DNA of 64,000 bases. Origin: Halieaceae bacterium (lineage in GTDB: Bacteria > Pseudomonadota > Gammaproteobacteria > Pseudomonadales > Halieaceae). This document shows, piece by piece, positions 44,090 through 51,664 of the stretch. The position numbers were made by a program, and so were the translations under genes. Within the stretch, counting starts at the first letter, position 1, and each line of letters starts with the position of its first letter. The notes under the pieces are model-generated. The model was not told where the DNA came from, made no database searches, and worked only from the letters and a program-made list of their open reading frames with translations. Where the stretch lies: NCBI GenBank assembly GCA_028280635.1, contig JANQLM010000014.1, positions 1 through 64,000 on the forward strand, given 5' to 3'.

Positions 44090-45073
44090 CTACGAACAGG
44101 CTGCTGCAAGCTCCGGCGATTCTGCTTTGGAAATCTCTCTGAAGATGGCCTCCAAAACAGGAGCGCATACGCCGTTTCCGCAGAGCTTCACCTTTTCTCT
44201 CCGAGTTCCATATGACAAATTGTGATCATCCGCACCCATGGCCTGCTTAAGCTCGTCTGGTTGAAGCATGCGAAGATAGGCATTTCTCCCTCTCCAGGTT
44301 ACTAGTCCAAAGCGATCTAGTGTTGTAATGGTCCTCAACGGAGCATCTAGAGACTGCCAGCCGCCAGCATAATCTGATCCGTAGTAAACTATAATGAAGT
44401 CTTCTCCCTTCCCAAGCGTGCTAATTGCTCGGTTTGCTCGAGCAATTGTTGCTTCCGCCCTTCCAGGCTTTAGTAGCGGTGTGCTGCGGTAGGTACCCTC
44501 TGGTGCAATAATCTCCCTGGCCGATTTCCGCACTGCTTGGTGCCCTCGCAAAAGGTCTCTCTTGGTGATCTGGCTTTGCTCTCGGTCACATACAAGGAAC
44601 ATCCTTTTCCTTGACTGCGGCGCCCCAAAATCGGCGGCGTTCAAAAAGAGATCGTTAACTCTGTAGCCGGCCTGCTCGATGGTATTGATCAACTCCTCAT
44701 GTCGATCCCATCGTCTCATCCGGTTGACGTTCTCAACAATAAGCCACCGGGGACTAAGTGCTTCCAACCAGGGGAGTATTCCAATAGCAGTAGCCCTGCT
44801 TGTCTCTGAGCCAGGTTTGGCGCCCCTGGCTATGGAATGCGAAGTACATTCTGGTGATGTTAGTAGTACATCTGGTGAGTGGGTACTGGCGAGCTCGAGT
44901 GGGTCGAGATGCTCTATTGCTGAGCAGATTACTTCCGCCTCGGGGAAGTTGTCGCGATACGTTTCTACCGCGACACTCCACGCATCGACGGCCAGTAGTG
45001 GGCGGCCTCCCGCGCGCACTGCGCCACGTGCGCCAAATCCTCCGCCGCAGAACAAATCGACAAATGTTAGCAT
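44090..45073 (-). CDS. C5-cytosine-specific DNA methyltransferase
   Basis: 327 aa. Motif I is VDLFCGGGFGARG. Motif IV reads LLTSPECTSHS with the catalytic Cys76, where the common form is PPCQ-x-FS; the variant S-P-E-C-T-x-H-S marks a separate subgroup. Motif VI is ENV (114-116), motif VIII QSRKRMFLV and motif X GNGVCAPVLEAI. The variable target-recognition region is short, so a short recognition site is likely. It converges with the nuclease and is divergent (128 bp) from the mismatch glycosylase gene. It should place 5-methylcytosine in host DNA, whose deamination yields T:G mismatches that the glycosylase could repair. Confidence 0.93.
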   Translation of the reverse strand: MLTFVDLFCGGGFGARGAVRAGGRPLLAVDAWSVAVETYRDNFPEAEVICSAIEHLDPLELASTHSPDVLLTSPECTSHSIARGAKPGSETSRATAIGILPWLEALSPRWLIVENVNRMRRWDRHEELINTIEQAGYRVNDLFLNAADFGAPQSRKRMFLVCDREQSQITKRDLLRGHQAVRKSAREIIAPEGTYRSTPLLKPGRAEATIARANRAISTLGKGEDFIIVYYGSDYAGGWQSLDAPLRTITTLDRFGLVTWRGRNAYLRMLQPDELKQAMGADDHNLSYGTRREKVKLCGNGVCAPVLEAIFREISKAESPELAAACS

Positions 45074-45145
45074 TTGCTAACCCCGAGTCCCTTGAAATTT
45101 CATTGTTCATTCTTGCTTCAACGAAAGTCTACCAGGTTTGACAGT

Positions 45146-45160
45146 ACAGAGATATTCTGT
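45146..45160. promoter_or_regulatory. Perfect palindromic operator candidate between methyltransferase and glycosylase
   Basis: ACAGA-GATAT-TCTGT is a perfect 5-bp inverted repeat with a 5-bp centre. It lies 40 bp before the glycosylase start and 72 bp before the methyltransferase start, a position suited to controlling both divergent genes. A TTGACA hexamer at 45138-45143 adjoins it. No dedicated controller protein is encoded in the island; the response regulator has no recognised DNA-binding domain. Confidence 0.4.
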
Positions 45161-45201
45161 CGCTGCCAGAATCCGGTCAGTTTTGTTAGGTTCCCTTCTT
45201 G

Positions 45202-45858
45202 ATGATCGATTTCCCAAGCCAAGAAGTACGTCGCCTAATTACTAAGTGGGGGGAAGAGCATAAATCCTCCTATCCTTGGCGGTCCGTTGATGAACCGTGG
45301 CTAGGAATGCTTGCCGAAATTCTCCTTCAGAGGACAAATGCTCAGCATGTCAAAAAATACTATAAGGAGGTAGTAGGTCTATTCCCAACAGCAAGATCAG
45401 TCCTTACTGCGCGGCCTAGCGATTTGAGTCGTCTGGAACACCGTTTTGGATTGGATAGAAGAATCAGGACTGTGGTTTCAGCGGCGGAATATCTGACCGA
45501 GCGCGGAGAGTTTCCATGCGAGGTCAACGAGCTTTCGAAAATTTACGGCATCGGACACTACACTGCATCGGCGTATCTATCATTTCACGCAAATACTCGG
45601 GCCCTGCTGGTCGACGTGAACATAGCCCGGTGGTTGTCAAGAATGACTGGATTGGAGGAGCAAACGAACTTAAGGAAAAAGTCCTGGGTATGGAGTCTGG
45701 TAGATTCCCTAACTCCTCATGAGGAGCACACACTATTCAATTACAGCGTTTTAGATTTTACAATCGAGATATGTAGGCCGCGTGTACCGAATTGTGATGT
45801 CTGTCCAGTTGGGCACCTATGCAAGCACAAAGAGAAAAATGATGGTGACAGTGGGTAA
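45202..45858 (+). CDS. Mig.MthI-like T(U):G mismatch DNA glycosylase (HhH-GPD)
   Basis: 218 aa from the ATG at 45202 (the track begins at a TTG one codon earlier). EILLQRTNAQHVKKYYKEV parallels the EILLRRTTAGHVKKIYDKF segment of Mig.MthI as I recall it. The helix-hairpin-helix KIYGIGHYTASAY is followed by VDVNIARWLSR with the catalytic Asp138. The residue at the EndoIII lyase Lys position is Tyr120, as in the thymine mismatch glycosylase, so a monofunctional enzyme is expected. Cys191, 198, 201 and 207 give the C-x6-C-x2-C-x5-C iron-sulfur loop. It probably removes T from T:G mispairs arising by deamination at sites modified by the neighbouring methyltransferase. MutY is the alternative, but its C-terminal domain is missing. 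Confidence 0.88.
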   Translation: MIDFPSQEVRRLITKWGEEHKSSYPWRSVDEPWLGMLAEILLQRTNAQHVKKYYKEVVGLFPTARSVLTARPSDLSRLEHRFGLDRRIRTVVSAAEYLTERGEFPCEVNELSKIYGIGHYTASAYLSFHANTRALLVDVNIARWLSRMTGLEEQTNLRKKSWVWSLVDSLTPHEEHTLFNYSVLDFTIEICRPRVPNCDVCPVGHLCKHKEKNDGDSG

Positions 45859-45869
45859 TGGCACCACCT

Positions 45870-47039
45870 TTAGCTGGTGTATTCGGTGCCTTTCTGTGAG
45901 CTAAATCGTTCATCGATAACTCCCCAGAGGCCATCTAAGTCCAAGTCCGGTGTTCCAATTCTTCCATAGTATCTCGAAAAGTACTGAAGTAGTTCTTCAC
46001 GATACGGATTGTCTAGACTACACACGACTTCGAATTCCGCTTCGTTAATTCTTGGTTCTATTCTTACTTCTTGAAAATCTACAACTGAGTCCGGAATGAA
46101 GAAAGTGCCGGGAAGGAACTTGTAGCGCTGCTTGTACCTCCCCTTTACCAAATTCTTCACTTCATTCCTGGCTGAGTTAACGCCGCTCTTGGCTGCCTTT
46201 GCTCTCTGTTCCTCTTTCGAAAGTCTGTTGAAAGACGCGGCCTCCTTCACCCAGTCAATGTAAAGAGGATGCTCTGAAACTGGAACAACCTTCGCAAGAA
46301 GCACATTTTCGACGTTATTCTGTTCGAAATCACAGGCGGGAGTTAGCACCATCCACATGCTTCCATCATTTCGTTTCTTGAAGATGTCGGCTGGACTGCA
46401 TGTTTCCGGGCGAGGTGGATAGAGATACATCTCAAGAGGTTTAATTTTCGATTCCTCAAGTCCAAGAAGATCGCGTACGGAGAACTGAGAGAGGTTTAGT
46501 GAGAGATTTCGAGCTGCCAAAAGTGCAATCTCGTATGCTTCCAGCCCTTCAACTTTGGACGAAAACAAAGAGTCCAAAGACTCCCATATATAGTTTCTGC
46601 TCAAATCTTCAATCTTGCGATAAAGATGAGGCAACTTCGTATCGAGTATCTCACCTACAGCGGTTCTAATCTCATTCAACTCAGCACCTTTTTCAACAAC
46701 CTTAACTACCGGGCTAGCCAAATGCGTGACCTTTGCGGCGTAGCCCGTGTAGAAAACAACGGGCAGGAAACGCTCTGACTTAATGACCTCTAGCAGCTCT
46801 TCACCTCTTTGAGGTTTGTTCCCACCTTCTATGCTAGGGTCAGGATCACTGGCTTCATCATTTACGTCTAGGAAAACTAAATCAAATCGCCCATCACGAA
46901 TGTAATTAATGCCTTCTTCGAAGTTAGTAGTTTTTGTAAACAAAAATTCGTCATCATCGAATCCCCCTGCGATTGCTCGCTCTAGAGCGTCTTGCATCTC
47001 CTTGTCGTCGTCAACCGACAGCACCTTCCAAGTTGTCAT
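45870..47039 (-). CDS. Response regulator with unrecognised output domain
   Basis: 389 aa. Residues 1 to about 130 form a receiver domain: VLSVDDD (acidic pocket, Asp10-12), FLDVND with phospho-acceptor Asp58, YTG with Thr98 and VVEKGAE with Lys117. The remaining about 260 residues have no DNA-binding helix-turn-helix, GGDEF or other output I recognise. They contain a helical segment (130-200), MWMVLTPACDFEQN and VLLAKVVP strands, and a Lys/Arg-rich helix (SARNEVKNLVKGRYKQRYKF). A long acidic insert lies after the phosphorylation strand (NDEASDPDPSIEGG). It is the second gene of an operon with the dual-ATPase kinase (6-bp gap) and is likely the kinase's partner. Confidence 0.82.
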   Translation of the reverse strand: MTTWKVLSVDDDKEMQDALERAIAGGFDDDEFLFTKTTNFEEGINYIRDGRFDLVFLDVNDEASDPDPSIEGGNKPQRGEELLEVIKSERFLPVVFYTGYAAKVTHLASPVVKVVEKGAELNEIRTAVGEILDTKLPHLYRKIEDLSRNYIWESLDSLFSSKVEGLEAYEIALLAARNLSLNLSQFSVRDLLGLEESKIKPLEMYLYPPRPETCSPADIFKKRNDGSMWMVLTPACDFEQNNVENVLLAKVVPVSEHPLYIDWVKEAASFNRLSKEEQRAKAAKSGVNSARNEVKNLVKGRYKQRYKFLPGTFFIPDSVVDFQEVRIEPRINEAEFEVVCSLDNPYREELLQYFSRYYGRIGTPDLDLDGLWGVIDERFSSQKGTEYTS

Positions 47040-47045
47040 TCTCTA

Positions 47046-49274
47046 CTAGACCCGCCTATTGAATGTCAGCCGAAACACGGCGCCTCTTTGCTTGCCAGAA
47101 TCGAGTAACTCTGCGCTCCCACCATAGTAGTCCTTTACTATTTCTCCAACTAGGCAGAGGCCAAGCCCATGCCCGTCAGGTTTCTTCGAGAAGTACGGAG
47201 TAAAAATCTGGTCTCTATCTTCGGGGTGTACGCCAGGCCCCGTATCTGAAAAAACCAGTTCGAGTGGGCCTTCATCTTGCCTTTCGACGTGGACCCGGAT
47301 TTCCCTCTCATCCTCAGGAACGCTATGGAGCCAGTAAATACTATTTGTGATCAGATTTGTGAGTATCTCTGATAACTCTGTCTGATCAATGGTGACCAAG
47401 GTATCTGTTGATGGCAAATCAGTTCTGATTTTTGCTTTTTCCAGCTCCCTTTCGTATAGCGCAAAGTAGTCCTTTATGAGTTCTTCGATATAGTATTTCT
47501 TTTGTCTTCCTCGCTTCCTGCCACCAAACGGTTCTGCTCGACGCAGCACGTCGCTCAGGACAGATGATTGAGTTACGATCGTTTTGAAACTCTTGACCAC
47601 ACTTGATGTCGCTTTGCTGTCTTTTTGAGAACCAGAAAGCTGTTCTGCAGTTTCTTTTCCCAGTCCTGCCTCCATTTGGATTTTCGCGAGGGGCTGCCTG
47701 CCGTCATGGAGGATTTTGTCTACAATTCCCCCAAGAGTTGCTAGGGCATGGTACTGAGAAAGTACTACTTGAACCTTTTTGATCTGTGATCTCCAATCCG
47801 CTTCGACTTTTGAAACTAGTTCCAACGTAGTCTGTTTGCTTTCGTCCTTCTTTATTGATTCCACTACGGACTCGAAATCTGGCATCTCGAACATTCCAGG
47901 TTCATCCTGGTGTGGCGTTGCGGTTGATCCATCACGTCGCTTCGCCTTAAATCTCGAGTTTTCGATTTCGCTGAGCACTTGCATCATCATGTTCTGAAGG
48001 TCAGCGTAAGCAGAGTTATTGTCCAATCCTTCCCGGTTGCTTCTATCATGTAATAGCGGATTCTCGTCTGCCGAGATAGAAATGTAGCCGGTGATTTGAT
48101 TATTCGAGAGGTTCCTTGTTGGGTTTTGCACTCGCCGCAGGTCTAGGCGTAGCCAATCATTGTCTGGTTCGCCGTACGGTAGAACTCTAAACCCGTCTCG
48201 ATAAATATTGATTCCCGCTATTGCATCCAGATCCTTGCGGATGCTCCTAATCCCACCACCAACTTTCTGGACTACGTTTTCAAGATCATCTCTATCCCAA
48301 ACTCTAAGCTCAAATTGGATTGCGCCACAGCTAATATCTTCAGCTGACTCAGACTCAATTTGATCATCCCGCTCACTGTTAGCTGCTACCACTACCCACT
48401 CGTCATTGACAAGGGCCCTAATGAACTTACCTTCAAATTCAGCTTTCTTTTGGGTTTCGAGCACCTCAATTTGATACGAGAACTTTCCATCGCCTTCAAT
48501 GGCTCCCGCTGCTTTGTAGTGTGGATAATCGATTATTTCTGGTGGGGAGATTTTGGTTGCTAGTTCGTCATGAGGCGGCGGAAGTTGCACGTAGATATTG
48601 AAGTCACTATTCGAATGAAACGGCGATATCAACCTAGACAACCCTCTTCGGAGTTGCTCCAAGTCTTTACGCTCCCATGTGTGCTTCAATCGATTCATTT
48701 TTAGGTAAGTGCCACTCACCCTCGCATGGGTAGACTCATCCTTGTATTCGTATATTGGTGAATACGTTGTGACAAACTTTGCGTCCTGCTCTTCTGCTAA
48801 AAATTCTATTTCCTCAAGGAAAAGCTCATCGTTATCAAACTGTGACCAGTCAAAGATTGCGTAGGACTCAGTTTGCTTTTGCGAAATCGTACGAGTGAAC
48901 AGCTCAAGCTCCCTGGCAATGCGTGCCGTGGCGAATCTGCCAATACCCTTCTCACCAAGCACCCGTCTTGTTCCACTTCGACTCGTTGTACTCGACTTCT
49001 TGCTCGACGTTGCAATCACCATCCACGAGTCATGTATCGTTGCCATGTCCATGCCATGGCCATCATCGATCACTGATATAGAACCCTTGCCTTCTACTAG
49101 CTCACCCTCAAAGAGAATGAGCACGTTCTCCGCATCCGCGTCGTAGGCGTTTTTGACGAGCTCTATAAGGGCTACTGTTTCGCTGCTTATAAGCTCTTCA
49201 CCAAGAGTTCTGAGTATTCTGGCCTTTGGCCTAAGCACTAGAGGCGCGTTACTTTTATCTGCCGAATCGTTCAT
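47046..49274 (-). CDS. Histidine kinase with two GHKL ATPase domains (Hsp90/MORC-like plus HATPase_c)
   Basis: 742 aa from the ATG at 49274; the longer track start is a TTG. The N-terminal domain is an Hsp90/MutL/MORC-type ATPase: ELVKNAYDADA (N box, Glu38/Asn42), VIDDGHGM (G1, 69-75) and GEKGIGRFA (G2, 108-115), followed by a transducer-like region to about 480. A second module has ATLGGIVDKILHDGRQPLAKIQ with candidate phospho-His523, then a classical kinase ATPase with LTNLITNSIYW (N), SDTGPGV (G1) and HGLGLCLVGEIV (G2). No membrane span or periplasmic sensor is visible, so it is cytoplasmic. Hsp90-like ATPases linked to restriction genes are known. The partner is the response regulator 6 bp downstream. 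Confidence 0.85.
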   Translation of the reverse strand: MNDSADKSNAPLVLRPKARILRTLGEELISSETVALIELVKNAYDADAENVLILFEGELVEGKGSISVIDDGHGMDMATIHDSWMVIATSSKKSSTTSRSGTRRVLGEKGIGRFATARIARELELFTRTISQKQTESYAIFDWSQFDNDELFLEEIEFLAEEQDAKFVTTYSPIYEYKDESTHARVSGTYLKMNRLKHTWERKDLEQLRRGLSRLISPFHSNSDFNIYVQLPPPHDELATKISPPEIIDYPHYKAAGAIEGDGKFSYQIEVLETQKKAEFEGKFIRALVNDEWVVVAANSERDDQIESESAEDISCGAIQFELRVWDRDDLENVVQKVGGGIRSIRKDLDAIAGINIYRDGFRVLPYGEPDNDWLRLDLRRVQNPTRNLSNNQITGYISISADENPLLHDRSNREGLDNNSAYADLQNMMMQVLSEIENSRFKAKRRDGSTATPHQDEPGMFEMPDFESVVESIKKDESKQTTLELVSKVEADWRSQIKKVQVVLSQYHALATLGGIVDKILHDGRQPLAKIQMEAGLGKETAEQLSGSQKDSKATSSVVKSFKTIVTQSSVLSDVLRRAEPFGGRKRGRQKKYYIEELIKDYFALYERELEKAKIRTDLPSTDTLVTIDQTELSEILTNLITNSIYWLHSVPEDEREIRVHVERQDEGPLELVFSDTGPGVHPEDRDQIFTPYFSKKPDGHGLGLCLVGEIVKDYYGGSAELLDSGKQRGAVFRLTFNRRV

Positions 49275-49654
49275 ATGGACGTGATTTGTAGTTCCATTGT
49301 GTCTACCAAGAAGCCAATCACTGCATTGCTTTACCGGACTCATCACTAGCTGCAAGGCAGCCTACAGAGGGTAGCAAGGTGGATCGTATCATGTAGTTTA
49401 TTTGGTGAGACCTCGGGCTCGTTGTCCAGCGCACTTTTGCATATGCGTCCAGGTTAGCCATCTGGGATGGGTGATCCGAAAAAGCAGCTATTGGCCCATG
49501 TGCTATACAGGAATTGCTCATTCTGGGGTTGACGAGGTGGTATCTACGGCTGTGCATCTTTAGCGCGTGTTTGCGCGAGGGTTACTAGCTGGTTACTTTT
49601 GCTACTCGGTTAACAGATAATTGAGCAACCCGTCAGTCAACTATCCGACATAGT
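49275..49654. other. Non-coding right border of the restriction island
   Basis: 380 bp between the divergent starts of the kinase and P450 no. 3. Composition is A/T-richer than the downstream genes. The short minus ORF 49318-49557 has no domain and I treat it as chance. Promoters for both flanking genes should lie here. No integrase, tRNA, inverted terminal repeat or target-site duplication matching the left border was visible. Confidence 0.5.
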
Positions 49655-50956
49655 ATGAGCTTCCGTTCACGCCTCGGTAATTTGGACCTGTTCATCAATG
49701 GTGCTCAGGAACGCTGGTACGAAGCCTATGACATCTTGCACCGAGAGGCCCCGGTGTTACGCCTTGGTGGCGAGGGCTTCTTCCCCGGCACCGACGGCTT
49801 CGTGCTGACGCGCTATGAAGATATCGACAGGGTAGTGAAAGATCCGCTGCGGTTTCCGCCGATCTCGACCTTGATGCTGGAGCAGATTGCTGCATCGGAT
49901 ACCCCTGTTGAAGACATGGATTACATCAACGTGATGATGGTCTCCATGTTGACGCTGCGGCCGACGGTGGAGTTGTGGCGCTCCCATCGCAAGGAGCTGA
50001 CGGATCCCTGGGTGGGGCCGGGGTCCGGGCGGCATACAGAGATGATTACCGGGCATGCGGATGAGCTGATTGATGCGTTCCCGGCGTCCGGGGAGCTCGA
50101 CTTTATCCAGGCCTTTGCCCGACCCATGCCGCAGCGGGTGTTGGCGGCGGTGCTGGGTTTTCCGCCGGAGGATATTCCGCAACTCGCCGAGTGGGGCGAG
50201 GCGCAGGTGATGCCGTACGTGTATGGGGAGGGGCATCTCAACAAGCTCACCGATGAGCAGTTGGCGGCGCAGTTCAAGCAGCTCGACGGCTTCAAGGAAT
50301 ATGTGCAGGAGCAGGTGAAGCGCAAGCGGGTGGAGCCTGCGGATGACATGATCACCTTCCTCACCCAGGCGCACTACGAGGCGCTGGATCGGCCGCTTAC
50401 CGATATGGAGATCAACGGCATTGTCTACGCCATGGTGATTGGCGGGCTGGAGACCACGCAGTACGCGCTGGAAGAGCAGGCCCAGTTGATCTGTGAGCAG
50501 CCCGGGTTGTTTGAGACGCTGAAGGCCGACCGTTCGCTGATTCGCACCTTTATCGAAGAGGGCATGCGGCTGCGCTCGCCCACCCAGGGGCTGTCTACCC
50601 GCACCACCGGGCAGGACGAGGTGTTCCAGGGGGTGGAGGTGCCGGCGGGCTCCACGCTGCACCTGCGCTGGGGGGCGGCCAATGTCGATGAACACGAATT
50701 TGAATGCCCCCGCGAACTGAAACTCGACCGCAAGGCGGCCAGCCGCCACCTGGCGTTTTCAGCGGGGCCGCGGGTATGCCCGGGGGCGGGGATTTCGCGG
50801 CTGGAGCAGACCATTGCCTGGAACCGGCTCCTGGACCGGCTCGAGTCCATGGAGTTTGCGCCGGGCAATACCTTCGAGCACCAGCCTGGCATTATGCTGG
50901 GCACCAAGGAGCTCAAACTCAACGTAACTCTCAACAGCACAAGCACCGCCGACTGA
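49655..50956 (+). CDS. Cytochrome P450 (no. 3 of four)
   Basis: 433 aa. LAFSAGPRVCPGAGISRLE is the heme loop (the common Gly-x-H/R becomes AGPRVCPG). VIGGLETTQYALE is the I-helix and EEGMRLRSPTQG contains ExxR. The C-helix motif is LWRSHRKELTDPW, less typical than DPPDHxRxR. The chain is soluble and bacterial. The antibiotic-biosynthesis-monooxygenase gene follows after 12 bp with its own AAGGAG site, so the two form an operon. Redox partners are not encoded nearby. Confidence 0.93.
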   Translation: MSFRSRLGNLDLFINGAQERWYEAYDILHREAPVLRLGGEGFFPGTDGFVLTRYEDIDRVVKDPLRFPPISTLMLEQIAASDTPVEDMDYINVMMVSMLTLRPTVELWRSHRKELTDPWVGPGSGRHTEMITGHADELIDAFPASGELDFIQAFARPMPQRVLAAVLGFPPEDIPQLAEWGEAQVMPYVYGEGHLNKLTDEQLAAQFKQLDGFKEYVQEQVKRKRVEPADDMITFLTQAHYEALDRPLTDMEINGIVYAMVIGGLETTQYALEEQAQLICEQPGLFETLKADRSLIRTFIEEGMRLRSPTQGLSTRTTGQDEVFQGVEVPAGSTLHLRWGAANVDEHEFECPRELKLDRKAASRHLAFSAGPRVCPGAGISRLEQTIAWNRLLDRLESMEFAPGNTFEHQPGIMLGTKELKLNVTLNSTSTAD

Positions 50957-50968
50957 AGGAGACTCAGC

Positions 50969-51367
50969 ATGGCCACAATTCTTGCGCATATCGATATCCA
51001 GCCCGGCAAGGAGGCGAAGTGGGAGGCGATTATCGCCGACATGGTCAAGCAGACCTTCGAGCAGGAGGAGGGCGTGCTGCGCTACGAGTACTTCAAGGGC
51101 CAGACACCCAACCACTACTACTGCCTGCTGTCCTTCGAGGACAAGTGGGCGTTCTATGTGCACCAGGCCTCGGACTATCACGAGGGGCATGATTTCACGG
51201 ATGTGATCGCGGGGATCGAGCTGGAGTATATCGACCCGGTGCGGAATGCCAGCGGGCTGCCCGCCACCGAGAATCCGCCGCTGCCGGAGGATGCCACCGA
51301 GTTGCTGCGGCAGACGGAGGCCACGTTCCCGATTGCCATCGCTTCCTGGTGGGCCGGACGCGCCTGA
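50969..51367 (+). CDS. ABM (antibiotic biosynthesis monooxygenase)-like protein
   Basis: 132 aa with a strong AAGGAG ribosome site. ILAHIDIQPGKEAKWEAIIADMVKQTFEQEEGVLRYEYFKG is the ABM ferredoxin-like fold signature, and YYCLLSFEDKWAFYVHQASDYH continues it. The last about 40 residues are an extension beyond the usual 95-100 aa domain. ABM proteins are small heme- or cofactor-free oxygenases or decyclisation factors. Being in the P450 operon suggests it acts on the same substrate or product. That is inference. Confidence 0.85.
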   Translation: MATILAHIDIQPGKEAKWEAIIADMVKQTFEQEEGVLRYEYFKGQTPNHYYCLLSFEDKWAFYVHQASDYHEGHDFTDVIAGIELEYIDPVRNASGLPATENPPLPEDATELLRQTEATFPIAIASWWAGRA

Positions 51368-51433
51368 GGCCCTCCCTCCTGTCATGCCTGGGCTGCTATA
51401 GTTCAGGCAGACGTTTTTCGAGGCCCCGTGGTT

Positions 51434-51664
51434 ATGGATACCTCGCAACACACCCTGAACACTCTGTTCGAACAGCTCGGCCTGCCCTCAGACGCGGGCG
51501 CCATAGACAGCTTTCTTGAGAATCACACCCTCGAGCCCGAAACCCGGCTGGAGCAGGCCGGCTTCTGGAGCGCGGGCCAGGCCCAGTTTATTCGTGAGGC
51601 GCTGGAAGAGGACTCCGACTGGTCGGAGATCGTCGACCAGCTTGATACCTTGCTGCGCGGCTAG
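51434..51664 (+). CDS. DUF2789 family protein
   Basis: 76 aa from the ATG at 51434 (a GTG lies two codons before). MDTSQHTLNTLFEQLGLPSD at the N-terminus, FWSAGQAQFIREALEEDSDWSEIVDQLDTLLRG at the C-terminus and the full length match DUF2789, a small acidic helical family of gammaproteobacteria with no known function. It ends immediately adjacent to the stop of the minus-strand membrane protein. Confidence 0.9.
   Translation: MDTSQHTLNTLFEQLGLPSDAGAIDSFLENHTLEPETRLEQAGFWSAGQAQFIREALEEDSDWSEIVDQLDTLLRG

Noticed and set aside
45202-45858. Glycosylase as MutY
   Set aside because: It lacks the MutY C-terminal NUDIX-like domain, is only 218 aa, and has Tyr where MutY has Ser at the HhH position.
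49318-49557. 79-aa minus-strand ORF at the right island border
   Set aside because: No domain and no ribosome site; it overlaps the region upstream of the kinase start and reads as chance.
42550-49654. Island as a prophage or integrative element with integrase
   Set aside because: No integrase, transposase, tRNA gene or matching flanking repeats were found; only composition suggests transfer.
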